DNA from: Diphasiastrum complanatum
Lineage: Eukaryota > Streptophyta > Lycopodiopsida > Lycopodiales > Lycopodiaceae
Direction: 5' to 3'
Length of the DNA stretch: 64,000 bases
Assembly: GCA_029204225.1 (NCBI GenBank)
Contig: CM055100.1
Span: forward strand, 28,160,649-28,224,648
Both the position numbers and the translations under genes were made by a program. Shown piece after piece: positions 1-12,970 of the stretch (position 1 is its first letter; the number at the start of each line of letters is the position of its first letter). The notes beneath the pieces were generated by a model that was not told the DNA's origin, made no database searches, and saw nothing but the letters and a program-made list of their open reading frames with translations.

Positions 1-35
<35 letters not shown>
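1..35. repeat. (AG)n microsatellite at the left edge
   Basis: A pure AG run from base 1 that probably continues to the left. On the minus strand it reads as CT repeats about four bases after the predicted donor of SQE exon 3, so it lies at the start of SQE intron 3. Confidence 0.95.
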
Positions 36-37
<2 letters not shown>

Positions 38-38
38 C

Positions 39-1039
<1,001 letters not shown>

Positions 1040-1149
1040 TAAATCTGAGCTGAAAGTTTATGACGAATACAAATCAAGTATCAGTCGAAGGATCAGACGC
1101 GCGAGGCAGAGCGAGAGCGAAAGATGATGGAGGAAGAGAGAGGCCGCTC

Positions 1150-1207
1150 GAGAGATATAAGCATTCCGAGAGAGAGAGAGAGAGAACGTTGCAATATATA
1201 CATAAAA
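1150..1207 (-). promoter_or_regulatory. Candidate SQE core promoter
   Basis: On the minus strand a TATATA string lies at 1194-1200, about 155 bases before the SQE ATG. It is followed by a pure GA/CT run at 1171-1185. A TATA box at this distance implies a 5' leader of roughly 125 bases, and pyrimidine tracts are common near plant transcription starts. This is inferred from position and composition only. Confidence 0.4.
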
Positions 1208-1439
1208 GACAAGGGCCAGAGTGGCATAGTTTGAGATCCGCTTTGGGTGGACAGACCCATTCCACTTCCACGTAAATATACAATTTCAAACTTCTGGGCC
1301 CTTGGGTGGTTGGTATGAAGCCCTTTTCAATACATGTGGTGTACTCATTGGCACCTTCATGGATGAACTTGTGGTGATGCCTAGGGTCTTTGTCAACCAA
1401 TCTACCTTTGTCAAAGCCGGAAATCAAGCAAGTCAAAAG

Positions 1440-2641
1440 GAGGGAGCTCCATTAGAGAGATATTAACATCACTATAATACTAGCTAAAACATTTACTTGC
1501 AAAACCCATCGATGTTTTCGAGTAATGTGCTATTGGATTACGTTCGGCCTTATACTCATTGTAGAATGCATCTTTGCACGTAAGAAATGTTGGTACATTG
1601 AATTTATAACAACGCACTCATTTCGTAGTGTAACTAAAATAACCTGCTCCCAAAGCATAAGACATGAATATCTATAAACTTGTTGGAATGGTTAGGTTGA
1701 GATTTTTCTTTTTAATATTGCACCGTAGTCTTAATGCTCTATAATTTAATTGGAATGGTTCTTTTGAAATTTTTTTTAATTGCATGCCATTGGTAGTATG
1801 TAACAATAATGACGTAATCTCTTATGGCATTTTCAAAGAATATGATGTATATGGTCCAAGAGAAATAATACTATTTTCCATGGAGAAGCTGAAAATTTGA
1901 AGGTTCGACATTGCATACATAAGATTATCCTTCTTTTAAAAGATCTAGTGATGTCATATTTTGTTGACTCTTTCTGGCTAGCACTAGGGCCTTCCTTCCT
2001 TCCTGATGAGCATATTTGTTCAAGAGAAGATTATAGGAGTTTGGACATGCTACGAGTTTATAAGTTATTGTATCATAGATTTTGACAATTAATAATTTTT
2101 GCCAAAATATTACAAACTTTTGAAATTCAAAACACAACGAAAACAATTTCAAACTCACGTGTGTAAGAACAACACATGATTTTTAACAAATGTGTATACA
2201 CACAAAGAAACGCAATCGAATTGATTCATGACATCACTTGGCCAAATATTAAAAAAAATGAACATTTTTTTGCAAATTTTATCAACATGTATTCTACACA
2301 AATATGCAATGTATTGTCAATTATCTAACAAATATATCATTAACAAGTATTGTCTATCATTAAGTCTCATATGCATGTGGATCACCAATAACCCTCAATT
2401 CTCACAAGGAAATCATGTGCCACAAGGACAATAATCTCATGGATAGGTGCCCTTGAAAGGGGTCCAATCTCTCCATGCGTAGTGTTAAGCTATGTATTCA
2501 CTCCATTATATAATGCATCCTAGACTATGTCTACCATATGATCTTGAACGTCCATTTCATCATCATTGTCATCACATATGTCTTCAGCACACACTAATCT
2601 CCAACATCACAAACTTGAATTGAAATTCTCATTGGGGTGCT
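1440..2641. other. Intergenic, no gene recognised
   Basis: AT-rich sequence between the SQE upstream region and the first LTR element. Reading frames are short and match no family I know. No repeat or RNA gene was recognised. Confidence 0.6.
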
Positions 2642-2646
2642 CAATG

Positions 2647-3342
2647 TGACAAAATTTTATAGCAAAATGAATCCCAATTTAAAAAGTGATGGAGGATGCA
2701 CAAATAAAAGATCTAGATCCAAACTATGAGCTAGAATCAAGACTAGTTACCAAAAGTAGCAAATTTGACATTTGACTCCACATTAGGCACATAGATTTGA
2801 TCAAATGAACCAAAGTAAAGAACATCAAGCTTCTCAAACTTGTAAACAGGTTCAGTACCTTCCAAACCAAGCAATTAATGCATAGGAATACTCACATCCA
2901 ATAGCTAGAACTCGCCACCAAAAGACAATGATGATAGAAGTGGAAAAACTCGATTTTTCTTGATATTTGGGTTTAAATCCCATCATAAATTTATACTTTT
3001 CAAGCTCCGATCTGAGCATATTAGGGCACCTCTGAACTTATCATACCCTAACCCTAATATCTACCCTAATAAGTCATTGGATCCACCCTAACTTGGGGTC
3101 AAGATCTCGAGATCCAAAAACAATGTAAAACATGCTATTTTTAGATCCTAGAATTTCTCTAGCCTATCCAAACACATTTTTGCCTCATTTCAAAGATGCT
3201 ATCACAATCTAATATGAGGAATGAGCTTATTGGAAAGCATCCTATGTGATTTGGCAAGTGTGGCATATGTTTACATGGCCATCTTGCCAATTGCAATGCA
3301 TGTGACCAAAATTGGTCAAGCTAGAATTGTGAAATTTCAATA
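2647..3342 (-). repeat. 3' LTR of the deleted Copia element
   Basis: Direct repeat of 5353-6051, carrying the same inner motifs such as ACCCTAACCCTAATATC and AGATCTCGAGATCC. It is bounded on the left by the target duplication and on the right by the purine tract, read on the minus strand. Confidence 0.93.
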
Positions 3343-3356
3343 CTCCTCATCACAAT

Positions 3357-4601
3357 CTAGCTAGATGATAACATAGCTTTACTAATTATGCCAAGGGCTG
3401 ATCTAAGCTTCAAAAAAGCATTCTTTTGAAGAGGCTTTGTCAATATATCAACTATGCATTCTTCACTTGAAACATGCTCCAATGAGATGGATCCCAGACC
3501 TTCAACTTTACATTCATGATCATTTGCTATAAAAATGGACTTTATAGGTCCTACATAAGGTGTGAGTTGAGAAAAATACTCCCTTTTACCCGACATGTGG
3601 GAGCTAGCCCCACTATCTATCCACCAAGGATCTTCACCTTTGACATTTGATGATGAAAAGGTTGACATCATGAGTGAGTCCTCATGATAGCTCTCTTCCT
3701 CCTCTTGTCCAATGTTGGCTTGGCTTTGATCTTGCTTCCTCTTGAAGCATTCCGAGGCATAATGCCCCATCTTGCAACAATAGTAGCACTTTATTTTAGA
3801 TTTGTCCTTCTTGGACTTGACTTGTGATGATGAGGATGTGGATCCTCCTTGATCTCCATCCTTTGCTTGCACCCTTTTGAATGCTCCTCCCTTGGTCTTT
3901 GCTTTGCCTTTGCTCTTGAAAAATAAGGCTTTGTCATCACCATCATTGATGGAGAGCCTCTCCGTCCTTGATTTGATATGAGCCTTCCTACTCTCCTTGG
4001 CCATCAACACACTTTGAAGGTCTTCAATTGTAGGCAAGTTTCCCATGATGGCATAGCTTTGGACAAGGTTAGTAAAATCACTACATAAGCCATTCAAAAC
4101 TATTTTCACAAGCTCACTCTCTTTAATAGGTTGACCAACATAAGTAAGCTCTTTGTTCAAATCTTTTACTCTCAAAACAAATTGATGTCCACTCTCACTC
4201 CTCCCTTGGAAGCATTGAAGAACTTGGTTCTTGAGGGAAAGTAACCTTGAGGTATTCTTGGACTCATAGATCTTTTGAAGAGTCTCCCAAGCCTCTTGGG
4301 CTGAGGTACATGCTCCTACTTCTTCAAGAAAATCATTTGCAACATTCATCTTAATACAATGAAGTGCACTCTTGCACCTTCTCTTGTATTTAGTTGCTTC
4401 TTGTGGATGGATTGGCTCATCTTCCTCTCCATTCACAATATCCATCAAATCTTGCATGATAAGGATGGATTTCATTCTTAACTTCCAAATTGAATAATTT
4501 GAAGAGTTCAATCTATCACTAGAATCCAAAAGATAGGCACTTATGGATGCCATCTTCAATGATAGGGAGATAGATGTAAAGAAACAAGATAGATTGTACA
4601 A
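3357..4601 (-). CDS. Copia gag-protease fused to RNase H tail (deleted polyprotein)
   Basis: An uninterrupted 414-aa frame. From residue 17 (MASISAYLLDSSDRLNSSNY) it shows the Copia gag start with YSIWKLRMKSIL. A UBN2-type gag follows (WETLQKIYESKNTSRLLSLK), then a basic serine-rich linker and one CCHC knuckle CYYCCKMGHYASEC near residue 273. Next comes the aspartic protease start WWIDSGASSHMSGKREYF near residue 327, with its catalytic D-S-G. After GLGSISL the frame jumps to EHVSSEECIVDILTKPLQK, which is the C-terminal signature of Copia RNase H. Most of the protease, all of integrase, all of RT and most of RNase H are therefore absent, without loss of frame. The product could at most supply gag. 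The ATG at residue 17 is the better start because it matches the family. Confidence 0.9.
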   Translation of the reverse strand: MYNLSCFFTSISLSLKMASISAYLLDSSDRLNSSNYSIWKLRMKSILIMQDLMDIVNGEEDEPIHPQEATKYKRRCKSALHCIKMNVANDFLEEVGACTSAQEAWETLQKIYESKNTSRLLSLKNQVLQCFQGRSESGHQFVLRVKDLNKELTYVGQPIKESELVKIVLNGLCSDFTNLVQSYAIMGNLPTIEDLQSVLMAKESRKAHIKSRTERLSINDGDDKALFFKSKGKAKTKGGAFKRVQAKDGDQGGSTSSSSQVKSKKDKSKIKCYYCCKMGHYASECFKRKQDQSQANIGQEEEESYHEDSLMMSTFSSSNVKGEDPWWIDSGASSHMSGKREYFSQLTPYVGPIKSIFIANDHECKVEGLGSISLEHVSSEECIVDILTKPLQKNAFLKLRSALGIISKAMLSSS

Positions 4602-5339
4602 GATATGATCACTACTAGCTATCCCACTCTCTTTGGGACCTGAGATGAATCACTCTCTGATTTCTCAACAAGATCTAAGGTGATCTTGAGCTTGATCTAT
4701 CTTCTAGATCCAAACTAGATCCAGATTTATTATAGATTTGATCAAAACTTGTCTCCTCCTTGATCTCGACTTCACAAGAAGGGTGAATCCACCTATACTG
4801 AACCAAAAGCACTTTATAACACACAAATGTGTTACAAATAAAGCCTCTTAAATTCAGGTTGAATCACATTGACCTATTCAATCACAAACCTATCCAAAAT
4901 CGAGTAGAATAGAAACACAATTTTCACTAGTTTTGCATTTCTAGATGAAAAAATCATCAAAACACTTGATCTGAACCTAAAAGGTGTATTTTAGGACCTT
5001 AAGAATCCTAATAACGACCTATTTAAGCTCTCAAATGACTGATCCAAACTTCTATAGAGTGGTGGCATTCAAATCCTTATGAAAATCTCTACTAGGAGAC
5101 ATGTACTCCAAGATTCAACTCATAAGAACTTTCTAATTTAGTTTGGTTGAATGGAAATGGGTCAACCTCGGTTCCTGCAGCTATAACTCATCAAAACAAG
5201 TTCCTTTTGATCCATTATCACTCAAATGAAACCAAATTTGAAGGTACAATCACTAGATTAGCAACTAGTAGCAAGAGCAAAGCCAATACTACTAGGATCT
5301 AAGCTTGAGAAGATCAAATCTAAAGCTCACTTTTGATTA
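4602..5339 (-). other. Leader between PBS and gag of the deleted Copia element
   Basis: About 740 bases of transcribed leader in minus orientation with no long frame. It is rich in GATCTAGATC-like strings. No protein is recognised. Confidence 0.7.
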
Positions 5340-5352
5340 GGCTCTGATACCA
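5340..5352 (-). promoter_or_regulatory. Primer binding site (initiator tRNA-Met type)
   Basis: The minus strand reads TGGTATCAGAGCC immediately after the 5' LTR. This is the usual plant Copia site complementary to the 3' end of initiator tRNA-Met, and it fixes the element's orientation and LTR boundary. Confidence 0.93.
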
Positions 5353-6051
5353 TGACAAAATTTTACAGCAAAATGAATCCCAATAAATCCTAAAAGTGAT
5401 GGAGGATGCACAAATAAAGATCTAGATCCAAACTATGAGCTGGAATCAAGACTAGTTACCAAAACTAGCAAATTTGGCATTTAACTCCACATTAGGCACA
5501 TAGATTTGATCAAATGAACCAAAGTAAAGTATAAAAAGCTTCTCAGACCTTTAAATAGGTTCAATACCTTCCAAACCAAGTAATTAATGCATAAGAATAC
5601 TCACATTCAATAGCTAGAACTCGCCAACAAAAGACAATGATGATAGAAGCGGAAAAACTTGATTTTTCTTGATATTTGGATGGAAATCCCATCATACATT
5701 TATACTTTTCAAGCTCGGATCTGAGCATATTAGGGCACTTTTGAACCTATCATACCCTAACCCTAATATCTACCCTAATAGGTCATTGGATCCACCCTAA
5801 CTTGGGGTCAAGATCTCGAGATCCCAAAAACATGTAAAACATGCTATTTTTAGATCCTAGAATTTCTCTAGCCTATCCAAACACATTTTTGCCTCATTTC
5901 AAATATGCTATCACAGTGTAATATGAGGAATGAACTTATTGGAAAGCATCCTATGTGATTTGGCACGTGTGGCATCTATTTACATGGCCATCTTGCCAAT
6001 TACAATGCATGTGACCAAAATTGGTCAAGCTATAATTGTGAAATTTCAATA
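5353..6051 (-). repeat. 5' LTR of the deleted Copia element
   Basis: Direct repeat of 2647-3342, adjacent to the primer binding site on its left and to the CAATG target duplication on its right. It would hold the element's promoter on the minus strand. Confidence 0.93.
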
Positions 6052-6056
6052 CAATG

Positions 6057-6755
6057 CAGAGATCACAAATCCTACAATGCGTGCAACCAATGGCAATAGT
6101 TCTTAAACAAGCGGGCCCATCTCTACTTAAGATTGGCAATGTCACCACTAACATTTCTAATGATAATGTTTAGTAGCTCATGTTAGTTATTGAAACAGAA
6201 GGTGTTTTAATGCTACAAATGGAGATGATCAAGTCCATTTACACAAGAACACCTACAAAAGCAAAAATGACGAAACTTGAGTAATACATGATTTTCCGTA
6301 CTTTATATACATTCTCAAAAGCGCAATAAACTAAATTGCATACACATGTTCAAATGTTTGAAAACATAAATTGCTTATTGAATAAGTAAAAAGCTAACAC
6401 AATATAAAGAGAACTAAAAACATCTCTAATGTAAAAATATTAGAATTGAATTTCCTAACAATTAATCTCATTCCAATTATGTATTTTTGAATTTGTAATG
6501 TACTAAAATCTATTTAAGTGAATGAGTTCTAAATCTATGTTCCAAATTTATGAAGGAGGATGGATATACATGCAAAGTAAAAAAAGTTGATTGGTAAGCT
6601 AGTAGGAGAATATCTAATTGCAATGCAGATTGAGTGATACCTTGTACAATTGCCAAAAAAATGGATGGCTATTGTTGCCAAGGGCATATGGATTCTCCTT
6701 TGGATGTTATTGAATCAAAAAAAGTCTTTGAGACATCAATAATTGCACCAAAGAG
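6057..6755. other. Host or relic DNA, no gene recognised
   Basis: AT-rich flank between the Copia target duplication and the next relic. No coding match, repeat or RNA gene was seen. Confidence 0.55.
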
Positions 6756-8170
6756 ATGAGATATTCTTAAGTAAAAAAATAAGATCCTTAAATCTAAAGA
6801 TTTTTTTGTCAAATGAAAGTGACTCTTTATCTAAAGCAAGTTCTAGTAGTGACACTTCAAGCTCTTGGAGTTTTGATACTGCAGATGATAAATGAATATC
6901 TAGGAAGGAGTGAATGAAAAAAAAAAAAAAAAAAAGGTCAAAAGCATGAATCTCCACCAAAACGAGCGAAGAAAAACATTATGGACCTAATATCTAGAAT
7001 AAATGACTTGCAAGTCAAAGTATATGAGGTAAAAGATAAAAGAAATAAAAGCACCTAAAACTAATGCAAGTTTATGGTGTACAAGATGTGGCTCACCTAG
7101 AAATACAAATGGTGAATGTACGGTAAATCAAGTAGCACAATATTATTATGTAGGTGAGCTTTTGTATCTATGTGCTAATGATGTTGAAGGATCATGTTCA
7201 TTATACAAGACAATATTTAGCCTTCAAAGCCTAAATTTACATCCAATATATTTGTACTTGCTGAAACAGTACAATATTTTCATAAAGTTGTCTATGCAAC
7301 TCAAAATCCATTATAGTATAATTGTGTTCCAGAGACTTGTTTTAATTAGTGTGGTGCATCAGGACATTATTCACTTGAATGTTTTGAATCATAGAGGCAG
7401 ATTGGATATACTACACTTCTATGTTCAGATTGTTTTGTAGAAGGTCATCTTAATATAGAAAGTTTGAAACCATAGAAGCCATAAATTTTCGTTAAATTGG
7501 TGCAAACATACGGCAATGCCAACAGAGAAAGAAATCATCTACAAATAATGTTGTTGTTGTTGTACAAATAATCAAGATGATAGAAGATAAACCTCTCAAT
7601 CAACTTGAAGCAAGTTGGTCAAGTGATCTTGATGAAATTCATAAAATTTCATCCAGAAGTTTTGCCAAACATGCTAAATTAGAACTTGACTTCACAAAAA
7701 CAAACAGAAACATGTGAAAAAAAATGAGTCGAAGACAAGTAAAAATCTGATTTTTGAGAACTTAAAAATTGATTTCGATTATGACCGAAATTCTAACAAG
7801 CTATTCGCTAAAGATATTGCTACTGAAGTTCAAGATTTTTTATTGAAGACATATAAAAAGAAGATTTTCCAATTGAAGGTTACTTTTTGAGATTATCCAA
7901 AACTGCGATTGATCTTAAACCCCTAAATCCTAAGAATAATTATGATATAGTTTCGGATGTTGGAGCTTTACAACCGAATATTATTCTTCAACAATTATGG
8001 TTGGATAATAATTACTATTGAAAGCAATTAAGAATTTTACTCCAACTTAAGCAAAAGAGAAGCCCAAACTGCAAAAAATTCATTCAAAGTTTATCTTAGA
8101 AACTTAGGAGCTCTGAAATTGATATTATATTAATAGGAGGTTGTCTTATTGAAATGTACCGATTGACTTA
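6756..8170 (+). pseudogene. Decayed Gypsy (element C family) gag/zinc-knuckle/protease-linker relic
   Basis: Only short frames survive, but three blocks occur in the same order as in element C (46.7-57.2 kb, opposite strand). First is a serine-rich stretch SLSKASSSSDTSSSWSFD followed by a lysine run (about 6830-6940). Second are cysteine clusters, one starting CTRCGSPRNTNGEC near 7088 and one reading CGASGHYSLECF near 7350 (CCHC type). Third is NYDIVSDVGALQPNI...LDNNYY near 7935-8020, which aligns with DYEIVTDIGSLRLNI...ADNTYY of element C. Stops and shifts are frequent. I infer an old copy of the same family, without pol. Confidence 0.6.
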
Positions 8171-8840
8171 AGTTTGAATATAATGACATAAGATAAGACA
8201 CATGCACTTGAACTGACAAATATTTAGCCAACTCAAAGCAAGATCAAACTAGTTGATTTTATGCTTAAAAAAACCAGTTGACAAACTTAAAAAGGTTATG
8301 GTTTATATATAGATTGAATTATTCATTACAGAATTTCTAGTAATAATAAAAAAAGGTGATCTGACTTATTTTGTGCTAATTGGAAAACCATAATTATACC
8401 AAATAACATTTTTGTTTATTGGAAAAAGAAGTTCTCAGCTTATAAAGAACACGAAATCTTTTGAAACGGGAAATGGCGGAGGATCCATTTTTTTTAAGCC
8501 CTTACAGTTTTTTAGCACTTCATGCAAATTTTGAATCTTAAATTTAAAAATTAATGAATCATAATTCCCTTGATCTAACAATTGGAATGATTTACAATTA
8601 TATTAGGTGCTCATAGCTATTGGACAAAAGCATCAATAATTCTTAGAAACTAAATTGTGACTCGATGATCAAATTTGTCTTGTTTGGCTTATAGTTGTAT
8701 TGAAATGAGATTCGAACTTGAGAAAATCCCACTTCAACAATTAGTAAGTTTTTATTGTTTTTCTTATCTGGCTCTTTTGGTACCATATGTAGAAAATAGT
8801 CCTAAATAAATTAAAAAGTCCAAGATTAATTGAGACAGTG
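8171..8840. other. AT-rich spacer, no gene recognised
   Basis: No sustained frame, no repeat and no recognisable element end. It may be older relic sequence. Confidence 0.5.
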
Positions 8841-8849
8841 TTAAGCGGC

Positions 8850-9175
8850 AATTTAGGTTTTGGACCTGCTTTAAAAGGATGTAACTCGATACTCTCTCTC
8901 TCTCTTATCTCATTCATGCTTATACATGGTTCTCTTGGGTTCTACTATCCATTGGTGCACTATACTTGTGATATCTTGCAATTCTATGTGTAGAGTGATC
9001 ATTAATTGTTATTTTTAGATCCACGTGTGAAATACAGTAGGGTACTGTAATTTTATGGATAGAAATAGTACTTTATGTTTTAGTTCATGTTTGATCAAGA
9101 TCTATTAGAGTTTGCATCTCAATCTTAGTGTACATGCTGATTTTTCTACATTGGCAAGATTGATGAGTTGTTTGT
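8850..9175 (+). repeat. Copia LTR remnant (3' part) and leader
   Basis: The sequence from AAAAGGATGTAACTCG through GTGAAATACAGTAGGGTA to the TTTTTCTACATTGGCA region reappears in reverse orientation at about 31,990-32,320. The two copies therefore belong to one family. Here it runs straight into a Copia gag start, so it is the 3' end of a 5' LTR plus leader. I cannot place the exact LTR end or a clean primer binding site. Confidence 0.7.
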
Positions 9176-9212
9176 TGTTGTAACCAAAGAGCAATTGTAG
9201 ATTTGGATCTTA

Positions 9213-10600
9213 ATGGATCTCAAATCCTTCACAAGTCTTACATCCACAAATTATTCCATATGGAAAGTGATAATGGGTGTCTCTTGGTGTTCCATGCTGT
9301 CTATGACATTTTCCAAGATGAGGACGATGAATCCCTTGGTGGACAAGAGCAAGTAAGATAAAAGAAAAAGGCTAGATTGGCCTTACATTTCATCAAGATG
9401 AATGTAAGCAATTTCCTCTTGAAAGAGGTGACATCTTGTATCTTGGCCAAGGAGTCTTGGGATTCATTGAAAAGGATTTATGAATCCAAAAACACTTCAC
9501 GGATACTCATTCTTAGAAATCTAGTGATTCAAAGCATGAAGGGAAGTGGAGAGATTGCATAAGAGTATGTGCTTACAATCAAATCATTGAAAAAAGAATT
9601 GGCTTCCATTGGAGATAAAATCCAAGATAATGAACTTGTGCAAGTCATTCTAAATGGACTAGGTGATGAATACCCAATCTAGTCCAAAGTTTTCTCATCC
9701 AAGACCATCTATCTACTATTGACAAGCTTCACAATGTGCTTGTGGCCGAGGAGAGTAGAATGCTACATCTCTAGGCAAGGATGGGATCGATGTCCTTGCA
9801 AGGTAGTTATGAGAACAACAACTTCTCATTCAAAGGAAAAAATAAGACGAATCCATCCAAGAAGAACCAAGGCAAGGAGGCTGAGGACAAGGATGGTGGA
9901 TCGAGTTCCAAAGGCAAGATCAAGAAGGACAAATCAAAGCTCAAATGTTTCTCTTGTGGAAAAAGGGGACATTTTGCATTCGAGTGCTTCAAGAAGAAGA
10001 ATGATCAAGAGAAGGACAAGCAAGGCAATCTTGTGCTTGAGGAGGAAGATGATGATTGCAATTCATCCTTGATGGCATCTACAACACCAACATCAAGCAA
10101 GGACATATGGTGGATTGATAGTGGGCCTAGCTCCCACATGTCTCATCAAAAGAAATATTTTTCTACCTTACTCTCATATAATGATTCTAAAAAGTTTATA
10201 TTCACTACAAGTGATCAAGAGTGTAAGATAGATGGCATAGGATCTTTCCATTATATCTTGGATCTTCTAAAAGGATAGATCTTGATAATGCTCTTTATGT
10301 ACCAGCCATCACAAAAAAAATTGTTGAGTGTTGGACAACTCATGGATAATGGATTGATGTACACTTCAAGCATTGTATTTGTTCCATAATGAAGAATGAT
10401 AAGTGCATTGCTAATGGCATTAAGCAAGGAAGATTATTCAAGTTGGATGCTTATGTTGTCATTGGAAGTGTGAGCATGGCAAGGGAGGAGCTTTCTCAAG
10501 TGAAGTTGTGGCACAAAAAGTTAGGCCATCCTAACTATCAAGCTATGGAGATCATGATTTCCAAGGAGCTGCTAGATGTTTATAAAAATGATCTTTTTGA
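9213..10600 (+). pseudogene. Copia gag-protease-(integrase start) pseudogene
   Basis: ATG at 9213 opens MDLKSFTSLTSTNYSIWKVI, a typical Copia gag start. The frame then breaks, and gag resumes with ALHFIKMNV and WDSLKRIYESKNTSRILILR (9377-9560). A CCHC knuckle CFSCGKRGHFAFEC follows at about 9950, then the protease start WWIDSGPSSHMS at about 10,110 with D-S-G intact. The integrase zinc-finger start LWHKKLGHPNYQAM lies at about 10,508, after which similarity stops. Several stops and shifts make it non-functional. Its gag is clearly related to that of the 2.6-6.1 kb element (shared IYESKNTSR). Confidence 0.85.
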
Positions 10601-10689
10601 AACTATTCATTTGATGCCACATTTTTTCTTGACTACAATACAAACTAATGATTTTGAAAATATTATAGGTGGAACGGTGAACTGAATTC

Positions 10690-12640
10690 CATAATATACA
10701 AATCTATTCACACTTCCATTTGTTGGCGAGTGAGTGTTTTTGTGTATTCTATTTGATTATTCTATATTATTTCATTTTGATTTTTATTTTTCTAAACTAA
10801 TTTGTTGTGTACTTGTAATTGTAGTGGCCATTAAAATTTATATGAGTGTTGTTGGAGTCATCTTTGAGACAAATCACCATAAGAAATGCAATAGCATTCA
10901 AGCAAATTGAAATGATTGATGCCAAGGTAATAAAACAACATGTATTTTTATCGCATCTTTAGATTTAATCTCATTAATAATTCTATGTACTATATTTCTC
11001 ATATCAATAAATTGGTTTTACTTCTTCAAACATCTTTGTTTTCTAATTACCAAATATGATGGCTTGATTTTGCAGTTCTCTTGTTTGAATGTTACTTTAA
11101 ACGAAGAGTTGATTAAAAAAATTCTAGAAAATTCAGTACCTAGTGTGCAAATATTATCTTTGCCAAAGCTACTCGCTTCAGACGAAATGGATGTGGAGGT
11201 GTTAAGGACATGAAAGAAGAAGAGGAAATAGAAGAATTGTAAATACACATTGTACTCAAATGGTGAATAGATGTCCAGAATCACATTTTCATCGAGCCTC
11301 TAGGGGCAAAATGATGTTTATGTATCTGAGCATCATTGTACATATCAACATTGCTACATAAATTTCTACTCTTTTTAGAAATCCACTATTTCAATGGTTT
11401 TATCATCTTCTTTTTTTAAAACCACAATAAATAATACCAAAAGCACTCTCATGAAGTAATCACACCTATCTAATATCTCACAACACCAATCCACACACAC
11501 CACTACCCATTGATTAATTACAGTACACCATCAACATAATCACCAAACATTAATCAATTCATTAACTACACAAGATTAAGCATCTCGACATTCTATGGTA
11601 GCTATAATAATCTCACTTTTATAATGGGAAAAAAAATTAGGAGCACAAAAATCAAGACTAAATAGCATCACACCAAAATAGAATGGTTGAGGATCCAAAA
11701 TGGTAGTATTTGTTTCTTACACATTAACTATGATTTTCACAAAGGAAAGGGGTTCTATTTATAGTATTCTTAGTGAGGGCCCTTCTCACTTTTACTCATG
11801 GGAATAACTTGGAAACTTTTAATAAATTAAAAGCCTGAATTTAATCTTGTAACTTTCCAATGATTATTTGCTTGCCCCATGCTAACTATTTGGCACCAAG
11901 TTGGACTCATACATGCAGGATGCCATACTTGGGCCTTTTGCTAGAATCTGAGTGGTTGGCACTTCAAGTTGGACTTATACACATAGAATGTCATGCTTGG
12001 GCCTTTATTATTTAAAAAAATGTATTGACTTGATAGGCCGTTCACAGGTGAGACTTCCCTAAGTATCATTGTGTTCCATTGAAATGCTCCTTGAGCCTTG
12101 TATTCCAGCCCCCATGTTGTCATACTTGATTAATAGCTCTTCTCCAACATTGAGGGTTCTATTTGAATATACCACTACATATGTATCCTTGCCATTCTGG
12201 AAAAAAATCTTTTCTTCCATTAATGTGCTCTTCATGATAACAATTTGTTAATGAAGAGTAGCCAATTGGGCTACTAACTACAACGTTTCCATCTATATTT
12301 GGACACCCATCAATATACATATTATTTACCTTTGACACGATATTTTTATGCTATTAGCATGAAATTGTCACTTTATAGATAGAACAATTTGTTTATTGTA
12401 CATTTTTGCTTCCAAAAGCTTAGCATTTACAAAGAAAAATATGTATACTTATTTCCTTTGAAAAGAGTCTTGGTCACTCAGGTTCGTAAATGATTAGCTT
12501 GTTTCATACATTTTTTGGGACCTCTTTGCCCTTCTTTATGTGTGGAGACAACCACAAGGGACTAGTATATCATAACAAAATAAACATTATATAGTAATTT
12601 CTTCCAAATCATTCAGGTCGTATCCTAACTTATAGGGGGG
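10690..12640. other. Gene-poor AT-rich DNA
   Basis: No protein family is recognised on either strand. It includes a short near-duplicate at 11,884-12,006, described separately. Confidence 0.55.
11884..12006. repeat. Short tandem near-duplication
   Basis: Two adjacent blocks share the layout GGCAC...AAGTTGGACT.ATACA....ATG.CAT.CTTGGGCCTTT, roughly 60-70 bases apart and clearly diverged. Confidence 0.6.
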
Positions 12641-12655
12641 CCACCCACAATTTGA

Positions 12656-12970
12656 ATGGGCAACCAAAAGAAAAGACTCATGAGGCAAGAAGGCAATTGG
12701 ATGGACATGGATCTACAATGTAAATCATATTCAGGATGGGAGCATCAACAAATACGTATACTAGGCAAGTTGGTGACAAAGGGCCATGCTCAAAAGTATG
12801 GCATTGTTAACGAGAAGGCATTTGTACTTGTGGCAAATATGGTAACACTTTGGATCCTTATCTCTCTTGCAACTTTATGTGGTTGTAATATGCTTCAAAT
12901 GGATGTCACTAATGCTCTCTTTAATGGCTACTTGGATGAGGAAGTTTATGTGGAGCAATATGAGTTGTAG
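12656..12970 (+). pseudogene. Copia reverse transcriptase fragment
   Basis: A 104-aa frame whose second half is the Copia RT start: TKGHAQKYGIVNEKAF, then LQMDVTNALFNGYLDEEVYV. The latter is the family motif whose D is the first catalytic aspartate region of RT. It stops right after VEQYEL, before the YVDD motif. It may be the remains of the 9.2-kb Copia copy, with the stretch between lost or replaced; this is inference from order and strand. Confidence 0.8.

Larger units (their letters stand above)
2642..6056 (-). mobile_element. Internally deleted Copia LTR retrotransposon
   Basis: A complete structural unit in minus orientation. The target duplication CAATG occurs at 2642-2646 and 6052-6056. 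LTRs are 2647-3342 and 5353-6051 (696 and 699 bp). A 13-base primer binding site TGGTATCAGAGCC, matching initiator tRNA-Met, directly abuts the 5' LTR. A purine-rich tract GATGAGGAG precedes the 3' LTR. The element is 3.4 kb, against about 5 kb for an autonomous Copia. The single open frame goes from gag and protease straight to the end of RNase H, so integrase and reverse transcriptase are missing. The LTRs differ at roughly 6% of positions by eye, so it is not a very recent insertion. The sense-strand LTR starts TA rather than TG, likely a TG-to-TA change present in both LTRs. Confidence 0.93.
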
